This document shows positions 21,231 through 22,295 of a stretch of 22,295 bases of DNA, in pieces (the stretch's first letter is position 1; each line of letters opens with the position of its first letter). The stretch is taken from positions 1 to 22,295 of the forward strand of contig CAYLYP010000052.1 in assembly GCA_964387795.1 (NCBI GenBank). Reading direction: 5' to 3'. Source of the stretch: CAYLYP01 sp964387795 (GTDB lineage: Bacteria > Bacteroidota > Bacteroidia > Bacteroidales > UBA7960). Below the pieces are notes generated by a model. It was not told where the DNA came from. It ran no database searches and saw only the letters and a program-made list of their open reading frames with translations. Both the position numbers and the translations under genes were made by a program.

Positions 21231-22295
21231 GGCTTAATGTTTCTTGCCATTGACTATTGATATAAAGGGAAGGATTGCTTATTCAGACAGTTTTAAAAAT
21301 CTTTATCGTTTCAATCCCATTTATTTCAGTTTTTTTAAGTTCACATTGTTTATCAAAGATGTCATTTGGGTAATGGCAATTTGGTTAAGCTGAGTAAGCC
21401 GTTCTGACTGATTTAAGCCTTGTCGTATCAGAACGGCATTGATGCTTTCAAGATTAGAGAGCACAACAAGTTGTTCAAGCGTTGCATCATCCCTCATATT
21501 GCCTTTGGCATCAGGGTTTTTTAAACGCCAGTCGGCAGCTGTTTCCCCAAAAAGTGCCATATTCAGCAAATCCGCTTCGGATGCATAAACAATTGATATT
21601 TGCTTTGCACTTAGCTTTTCTGGAATTAATCTTTCCTTAATCGCATCTGTATGAATGGTATAGTTTACTTTTGATAAAGTGCGTTGCAGGCTCCAATCTA
21701 GTTTTTGGTGGTTGTTCTCTTCTTCTTTGAGCCGCTGGTACTCCTTTACGAGCAAAAGTTGAAACCTGGGACTAATCCACATTCCAAATTGAAATGCAAT
21801 ATCTTTATGTGCATAAGTTCCACCATACCTTCCTGCTTTTGCGAAAATACCGATAGCATTGGTAGCATCAATCCAGTTTTTAACTGATAAAACAAAATTG
21901 TTACTGCCTGCTGAATTTTTAATTGTACCGAATTCGGTATAATTAAAAACGGGATTGTATAATGCTTCCCATTCCCCAAGATACTCAATAGTGTTTTTCA
22001 GGCTTAACCATTTTATAATTACTACATCTTGTAATTGGCTCCTTGCCATATCAGTTAGCGATATATAGTCATCCTGCTTCTGGCCAATAATTGAAATTTC
22101 AGCACCATCAATATTTATTGTTTTATTCTTTGACATACGACAATCTTTATTATTATTTTGAAAACGCTGAACCTGTTGTGTTTAATTGTGGCAAAATAGT
22201 TATATTTAAACCGAAACCAATTGCCTGTTATTTAATCAATATTTACCGGGAGTTGCTAAGTTAATTTTATTGGTTAAACATCTTTCATTATTAAA
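21231..22295. repeat. Copy 2 of duplicated KilA-N cassette, cut by the window edge
   Basis: The direct-repeat partner of 19361-20425. Near-identity continues to the last base shown, so the unit extends beyond the window and is longer than 1065 bp. Confidence 0.9.
21321..22136 (-). CDS. KilA-N domain protein, copy 2
   Basis: 271 residues, identical to copy 1 except for one Val-to-Ile change near the C-terminus (TSLINN instead of TSLVNN, from a single base difference). The KilA-N landmark GRYGGTYAHKDIAFQF is intact, as are the start and stop, so both copies can be expressed. The region upstream of the start is also the same as in copy 1, so both would be regulated alike. Confidence 0.88.
   Translation of the reverse strand: MSKNKTINIDGAEISIIGQKQDDYISLTDMARSQLQDVVIIKWLSLKNTIEYLGEWEALYNPVFNYTEFGTIKNSAGSNNFVLSVKNWIDATNAIGIFAKAGRYGGTYAHKDIAFQFGMWISPRFQLLLVKEYQRLKEEENNHQKLDWSLQRTLSKVNYTIHTDAIKERLIPEKLSAKQISIVYASEADLLNMALFGETAADWRLKNPDAKGNMRDDATLEQLVVLSNLESINAVLIRQGLNQSERLTQLNQIAITQMTSLINNVNLKKLK

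Overview
The window looks like a chromosomal stretch from a Bacteroidota species (probably Bacteroidales or Marinilabiliales-like). It is AT-rich, most genes lack a clear Shine-Dalgarno sequence, several genes are preceded by the Bacteroidota -7 promoter motif TAnnTTTG, and signal peptides end in the typical 'AQS'. The recognisable proteins (GH2 beta-galactosidase, secreted M16 peptidase, PnuC, DusB, CPBP protease, a TIGR04133-like radical-SAM relative) all fit that phylum. No rRNA, CRISPR array, transposase gene or integrase gene was seen.

Layout. 1-3111: the 3' part of a LacZ-type GH2 beta-galactosidase, open at the left edge and closed by a strong terminator. 3291-5873: four small monocistronic genes (double zinc-ribbon protein, secreted orphan, SAM methyltransferase on the minus strand, MmcQ/YjbR protein) separated by AT-rich gaps. 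6316-9123: a large secreted M16 zinc peptidase with its own terminator. 9254-9901: pnuC. 10043-11451: a two-gene, 2-nt-spaced pair of a ~105-residue unknown protein and a radical-SAM/SPASM-type protein that has lost two of the three cysteines of the radical-SAM cluster motif. 11560-13812: a secreted CocE/S15-type hydrolase with an N-terminal carbohydrate-binding-like module. 13870-14796 and 15041-16162, minus strand: a metallophosphoesterase lipoprotein and a GT4 glycosyltransferase. 16351-16424, minus strand: tRNA with CAU anticodon, probably tRNA-Ile2. 16519-17166: a HAD phosphatase convergent with dusB (17163-18170, minus), the two sharing a TTAA stop. dusB is divergent from a CPBP membrane protease (18362-19303).

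The right-hand 3 kb is the accessory part. A stand-alone KilA-N-domain gene occurs twice in direct orientation (19451-20266 and 21321-22136). The copies have a constant offset of 1870 bp and about 1 kb that is nearly identical, running to the end of the window. Between them lie about 800 bp with REP-like palindromes and a tiny possible lipoprotein ORF.

Most genes appear to be independent housekeeping or cell-envelope functions rather than one pathway. The two items most worth following up are the apparently cluster-less radical-SAM homologue with its coupled upstream ORF, and the recently duplicated KilA-N cassette with no visible mobilisation gene.
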